Assembly: GCA_946480065.1 (NCBI GenBank)
Contig: CAMLJA010000029.1
Span: forward strand, 1 to 12,159
Direction: 5' to 3'
Source of the DNA: an uncultured Thermomonas sp.
Lineage (GTDB): Bacteria > Pseudomonadota > Gammaproteobacteria > Xanthomonadales > Xanthomonadaceae
DNA: 12,159 nt
The stretch's first letter is position 1; every line of letters starts with the position of its first letter. The position numbers and the translations under genes were made by a program. The notes under the pieces are model-generated. The model saw nothing but the letters and a program-made list of their open reading frames with translations, did no database searches and was not told the origin of the DNA. Positions 9,096 through 12,159 of the stretch are shown piece by piece.

Positions 9096-10015
9096 GCGCG
9101 GCGATGCCCACCGACCGCCGCGGCGTGTGGATCGCGGTCGCCGCCTATGTCGCCTGGGGACTGATGCCGCTGTACTGGCACCTGCTGAAGGCCGTGCCGT
9201 CGATGCAGATCATGGCCCACCGGGTGGTCTGGAGCGCGCTGCTGGTCTGCGGCTGGCTGTTCTTCAAGTACGGGCGCGGCTGGCTGCGGGAAACCCTGTC
9301 GCGGCCGCATGCCGCGCCCCTGCTGGCGCTCAGTGGCGTGCTGATCGCGTTCAACTGGGGCCTGTACATCTGGGCGGTGAACGCCGGGCACGTGGTGGAA
9401 TCCGCGCTGGGCTACTTCATCAACCCGCTATTCAGCGTGATGCTGGGCGTGCTGGTATTGAAGGAGCGCCTCAATCGCGTGCAGTGGCTGTCGGTCGCCA
9501 TCGCCGCGGCCGGCGTGCTGTGGCTGACCATCAACTACGGCGATTTCCCGTGGATCGCGCTGGCGCTGGCCGCCTCGTTCGGCATCTATGGCCTGGTGCG
9601 CAAGCTGCTGGGGGCGCCGCCGGTGCGCGGGCTGGGCATCGAGAACCTGTACCTGCTGCTGCCGGCGCTGGCCTTCCTGGCCTGGGCGGAAGCGGCGGGA
9701 CAGGGGCATCTGTTCGCCCATGGCGATGCGCCGGGCTGGGGTGCGGGCGTGGCCGGCCTGCTGGTGTTCGGCGGCGTGCTCACCGCGCTGCCGCTGATCG
9801 GCTTCGCCGCCGCGGTGCAGCGCATCCCGTATTCGCTGGTGGGCCTGCTGCAGTACATCTCGCCGACCCTGCAACTGCTGGTCGGCGTGCTGGTGCTGGG
9901 CGAACCCTTCGGCCGCGAGCGCGCGGTCGGTTTCGCCTTCATCTGGATCGCGCTGGCCCTGTATGCGGCCGACGGCCTGCTGCGCGCGCGGCGCAGCAGG
10001 CCGGTGCCGGCGTGA
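9092..10015 (+). CDS. rarD: RarD-family EamA transporter
   Basis: An inner-membrane transporter with about ten helices, in the RarD branch of the drug/metabolite superfamily (historically annotated as chloramphenicol-sensitive protein). Typical motifs are GLMPLYWHLLKAVPS, AHRVVWS, NWGLYIWAVN, ESALGYFINPLFSVMLG, and late in the chain AAVQRIPYSLVGLLQYISPT. The substrate is not established. Two starts are possible. GTG 9092 gives 307 residues, overlaps the yedA stop by 4 bp (GTGA), and has GGAG at 9080-9083 with an 8-nt spacer. ATG 9104 gives 303 residues but no well-placed ribosome binding site. I prefer 9092. The 3' end is one base from the stop of the convergent permease gene. Confidence 0.92.
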   Translation: MSAAMPTDRRGVWIAVAAYVAWGLMPLYWHLLKAVPSMQIMAHRVVWSALLVCGWLFFKYGRGWLRETLSRPHAAPLLALSGVLIAFNWGLYIWAVNAGHVVESALGYFINPLFSVMLGVLVLKERLNRVQWLSVAIAAAGVLWLTINYGDFPWIALALAASFGIYGLVRKLLGAPPVRGLGIENLYLLLPALAFLAWAEAAGQGHLFAHGDAPGWGAGVAGLLVFGGVLTALPLIGFAAAVQRIPYSLVGLLQYISPTLQLLVGVLVLGEPFGRERAVGFAFIWIALALYAADGLLRARRSRPVPA

Positions 10016-10016
10016 C

Positions 10017-11324
10017 TCACGCGCTGCGCAGCGCCTCGGTCACCGGCAGCCGCGCCGCGCGCAGCGCCGGGAACAGGCCGCCGACCAGGCCGATGCCCAG
10101 CGCCCACTTCAGCCCGGTCCACGCAAGTCCGGGGCTGACCTTGAACTGGAACACCACCTGGCTGAAGTTCTGGCCCAGCGTGCTGACGGTATAGCCGTTG
10201 AACACCACCCAGGCGATGGCCGCGCCGAGCAGGCCGCCGAGCAGCGCCAGCAGCATGGTTTCCAGCATCACCGCGGTAACCACCGGCAGGCCGCGGAAGC
10301 CGAGTGCGCGCAGGGTGGCGATCTCGCGCGCGCGCCCCGCCACCGCCGCGTACATGCTGTTGAGCGCGCCGAACACCGCGCCGATCGCCATGATCGCGCC
10401 GATCACGGTGCCCAGGATCTTGATCAGCTTTGTCAGCCCCTCGGACTGCTTGCCGTAGTAGTTGCGAGTGGTGTCGACGTCGAGCTTCAGGCGCGGGTCG
10501 GCGGCGAGTGCGGCCTTGAGCTGCTTGAACCCGTTCTTGCCGTCCAGCTTCACCGTCACCGACTGGAAGGCATTGCGCTGGTAGGCCGGGCCGAGCACGT
10601 CGGCGTCGGTCCACAGCTCGGAGTCGTGCGAATCCCCGGCTTCGAACACGCCGACCACGGTCCACATCTGGTTGGCCAGCTTGAGCTGCTGTCCGACCGC
10701 GAGCCCGCGGAACTGCTGCTGCGCGCCCTTGCCAATCACGATCTCGCGCAGGCCCGGGTTGAACTTGCGGCCCTCGATGATCTTCAGCTGCGGGCGGATC
10801 GCCCAGCCGGCCGGGCCCACGCCGCGGAACTGCACGTTGGCGTCGGTGCCGTCGGCCTTGGTCGGCAGGTTGACCACCTGCGACAGCTCCGGGGAGGCCA
10901 GCGCCTTGCCGTCCGCGCCGCGGGCGATGCCGGGCAGGGACGAGATCAGCGGCGCCTGGTCGCGGGTGATGACCGAGTTGGTTTCCGCCTGCGAGCCGGC
11001 GCGCAGGATGATCGCGGTGCCGTCGTCGCCGGTGCGGTCGAGCGTGGCCTTGAAGCCTTCGCCCATCGCCAGCATCGCCACCAGCACGCCGACCACGCCG
11101 GCGATGCCGATCACGATGACGCTGGACGCGCCCCAGCGCTGCGGCAGGCCGGCAATCCCGATTTTGGTCGCCTCGCGCGCCAGCCGGCCGCTGCGGGTGG
11201 TCAGCAGCCACAACGCGATGGCCACCACCACGGCAAGCACGGCGAACCACGGCAGGATGATCCACACGCCCAGCAAGGCCACCAGCGCGAGCACGGTCAA
11301 CAGGCCGGAAAAGAATCGTTTCAT
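10017..11324 (-). CDS. FtsX/MacB-type ABC transporter permease (second of pair)
   Basis: A 435-residue inner-membrane subunit of an ABC system of the MacB/LolCE/FtsX kind, which act by moving a periplasmic domain rather than passing substrate through the membrane. A membrane helix at about 67-88 precedes a MacB_PCD-like periplasmic domain (about 90-290). The C-terminal FtsX domain (about 295-430) has three helices, with the cytoplasmic coupling segment REIATLRALGFRG and the closing motif FPALRAARLPVTEAL. Before this standard part lies an unusual hydrophobic hairpin at residues 4-43. The start follows a near-perfect AAGGAG. It lies 10 nt downstream of the first permease gene and must be co-transcribed with it. 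Neither the ATPase nor an adaptor gene is in the window; they are expected upstream on the minus strand, beyond the right edge. The substrate is unknown. Confidence 0.88.
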   Translation of the reverse strand: MKRFFSGLLTVLALVALLGVWIILPWFAVLAVVVAIALWLLTTRSGRLAREATKIGIAGLPQRWGASSVIVIGIAGVVGVLVAMLAMGEGFKATLDRTGDDGTAIILRAGSQAETNSVITRDQAPLISSLPGIARGADGKALASPELSQVVNLPTKADGTDANVQFRGVGPAGWAIRPQLKIIEGRKFNPGLREIVIGKGAQQQFRGLAVGQQLKLANQMWTVVGVFEAGDSHDSELWTDADVLGPAYQRNAFQSVTVKLDGKNGFKQLKAALAADPRLKLDVDTTRNYYGKQSEGLTKLIKILGTVIGAIMAIGAVFGALNSMYAAVAGRAREIATLRALGFRGLPVVTAVMLETMLLALLGGLLGAAIAWVVFNGYTVSTLGQNFSQVVFQFKVSPGLAWTGLKWALGIGLVGGLFPALRAARLPVTEALRSA

Positions 11325-11330
11325 GGTGTT

Positions 11331-11336
11331 CTCCTT
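11331..11336 (-). promoter_or_regulatory. Shine-Dalgarno AAGGAG overlapping the upstream stop codon
   Basis: On the minus strand the upstream permease ends in TAA, whose last two bases begin AAGGAG, 6 nt before the ATG of the next permease. A ribosome ending the first gene sits on the binding site of the second, which favours coupled, equal synthesis of the two subunits. Confidence 0.8.
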
Positions 11337-12159
11337 AGCGTCCGGCCAGCGCGTCGACGATGTTCAACCGCATCCCGCGGATCGCGGGCAGCAGCCCGAC
11401 CAGCACCCCGATGCCGACCATCAGCGCCAGCCCCATGCCCCAGGTCTGCCCCAGCAGGCCGGGCAGCTGCACCAGCCCGCCGCTGGCGGCGCTGACCATC
11501 GGCACGATCGCCGCCGCCAGCACCAGTCCCAGCAACCCGCCCAGCACCACCAGCAGCACCGACTCGGCCAGCACCAGGCCCAGCACGCTGCGGTCGGAAA
11601 AGCCGATGGTCTTGAGCACCGCCAGCTCGGGAATGCGTTCGCGCACCGCCTGCGCCATGGTGTTGCCGGTCAGCAGCAGCAGGGTGAAGAACACCGCGCC
11701 CATGATCGCGGACACGATCAGGCCGATGTCGGCGAACTGCTTGGCGAAGCTCTGGTTGAACGCGGCCTCGCTCTGGGTCTTGGTCTCGTGGTCCGAGTTC
11801 TCGCTGAGCTTGTCGATGGCCTTGGCCACGCGGTCGGCGGCGTCGGCGTTGGCCGGTTCCACCACCCACCAGCCGACGCGGCCCTTCACGTAGTCGTTGG
11901 CCTCGTCGAAATACTTCCAGTGGAAGAACAACACGCGCTCCTGCGCCTTCTGCTTGGGATCGTCCACCTTGTAGATGCCGCGCAGGGTGAACTGCCAGTC
12001 GTTGCTTCCGCGGGTGGGGAAGATGGTGGCCTGCAGCGGGATGGTGTCGCCCACCTTCCAGCCGAACTGCCTGACCAGCGCTTCGCCGACGATGGCGCCG
12101 CGCTGGTCTGCCAGCCAGGCCTTCTTCTGCGCGTCCGGCAGCTTGAACTCGGGATACAG
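11335..12159 (-). CDS. FtsX/MacB-type ABC transporter permease (first of pair), 5' end missing
   Basis: The frame stays open to the right edge of the window, so the start is missing; 274 residues are visible, beginning LYPEFKLPD. The GTG at 12054 is an internal Val, not the start. The visible part holds the end of a periplasmic MacB_PCD-like domain (VGEALVRQFGWKVGDTIPLQ, then a lysine-rich region with GWWVVEPANAD), followed by the C-terminal FtsX domain. Its features are a helix at DIGLIVSAIMGAVFFTLLLL, the coupling segment RERIPELAVLKTIGFSDR, two further helices, and the end PAIRGMRLNIVDALAGR. It is a diverged paralogue of the downstream permease, and the two probably form a heterodimer as LolC and LolE do. 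The substrate cannot be inferred from what is seen. Confidence 0.87.
   Translation of the reverse strand: MYPEFKLPDAQKKAWLADQRGAIVGEALVRQFGWKVGDTIPLQATIFPTRGSNDWQFTLRGIYKVDDPKQKAQERVLFFHWKYFDEANDYVKGRVGWWVVEPANADAADRVAKAIDKLSENSDHETKTQSEAAFNQSFAKQFADIGLIVSAIMGAVFFTLLLLTGNTMAQAVRERIPELAVLKTIGFSDRSVLGLVLAESVLLVVLGGLLGLVLAAAIVPMVSAASGGLVQLPGLLGQTWGMGLALMVGIGVLVGLLPAIRGMRLNIVDALAGR

Noticed and set aside
5759..10015. A 1418-codon plus-strand frame that ends in RarD and could look like a giant fusion protein
   Set aside because: Only the last 300 or so codons have family motifs and hydrophobic helices. The upstream part is the +1 shadow of prc and yedA, and natural starts with a ribosome binding site occur at 9092.
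9963..11495. A 510-codon plus-strand frame opposite the permease genes
   Set aside because: It is a shadow of two recognisable FtsX/MacB permeases on the minus strand, and its translation is Gln/His/Arg-rich without domains.

Overview
The window is very GC-rich (roughly 70-75% by eye) chromosomal DNA from a gammaproteobacterium. It most resembles the Xanthomonadaceae (Lysobacter, Luteimonas or Xanthomonas relatives). The evidence is codon use, the order mltB-rlpA-dacC-ybeD-lipB-lipA, and a LipB that reads like Xanthomonas versions. This assignment rests on recalled family sequences, not on a search. I saw no tRNA, rRNA, CRISPR array, insertion sequence, phage gene or attachment site. Coding density is high, and the longest gap between genes is 208 bp (lipA to prc).

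Positions 1-3663 carry three plus-strand envelope genes: the 3' part of an MltB-type lytic transglycosylase, the lipoprotein RlpA (overlapping mltB by 4 bp), and a PBP5/6-type D-alanyl-D-alanine carboxypeptidase. The first two cut glycan strands and the third trims pentapeptides. In related bacteria this block follows the elongasome genes pbpA and rodA, which would lie just outside the window. The carboxypeptidase gene appears to have its own promoter.

Positions 3713-5707 carry ybeD (DUF493), lipB and lipA. LipB moves octanoyl groups from acyl carrier protein to lipoyl domains, and LipA inserts the sulfur atoms to make lipoate. ybeD and lipB overlap by 13 bp. lipA has an extended -10 element placed so that transcription would start at or next to its ATG, which suggests a leaderless mRNA.

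Positions 5916-8096 encode the periplasmic tail-specific protease Prc, with an intact Ser/Lys dyad and its own likely promoter. A strong GC hairpin with a UUCG loop follows it. Because Prc homologues degrade lipoproteins and peptidoglycan enzymes, it fits functionally with the envelope genes upstream.

Positions 8181-10015 hold two adjacent drug/metabolite-superfamily transporters, YedA-like and RarD-like, whose reading frames touch or overlap. Positions 10017-12159, on the minus strand, hold two consecutive FtsX/MacB-type ABC permease subunits. The first is cut by the window end. The RarD and permease genes converge with a single base between their stop codons.

Most of this is conserved housekeeping DNA. 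I found no convincing undescribed system. The observations most worth checking are the leaderless arrangement of lipA, a one-residue insertion between the LipB catalytic residues, an extra N-terminal membrane hairpin in the second permease, and the unclear promoter of the transporter pair.
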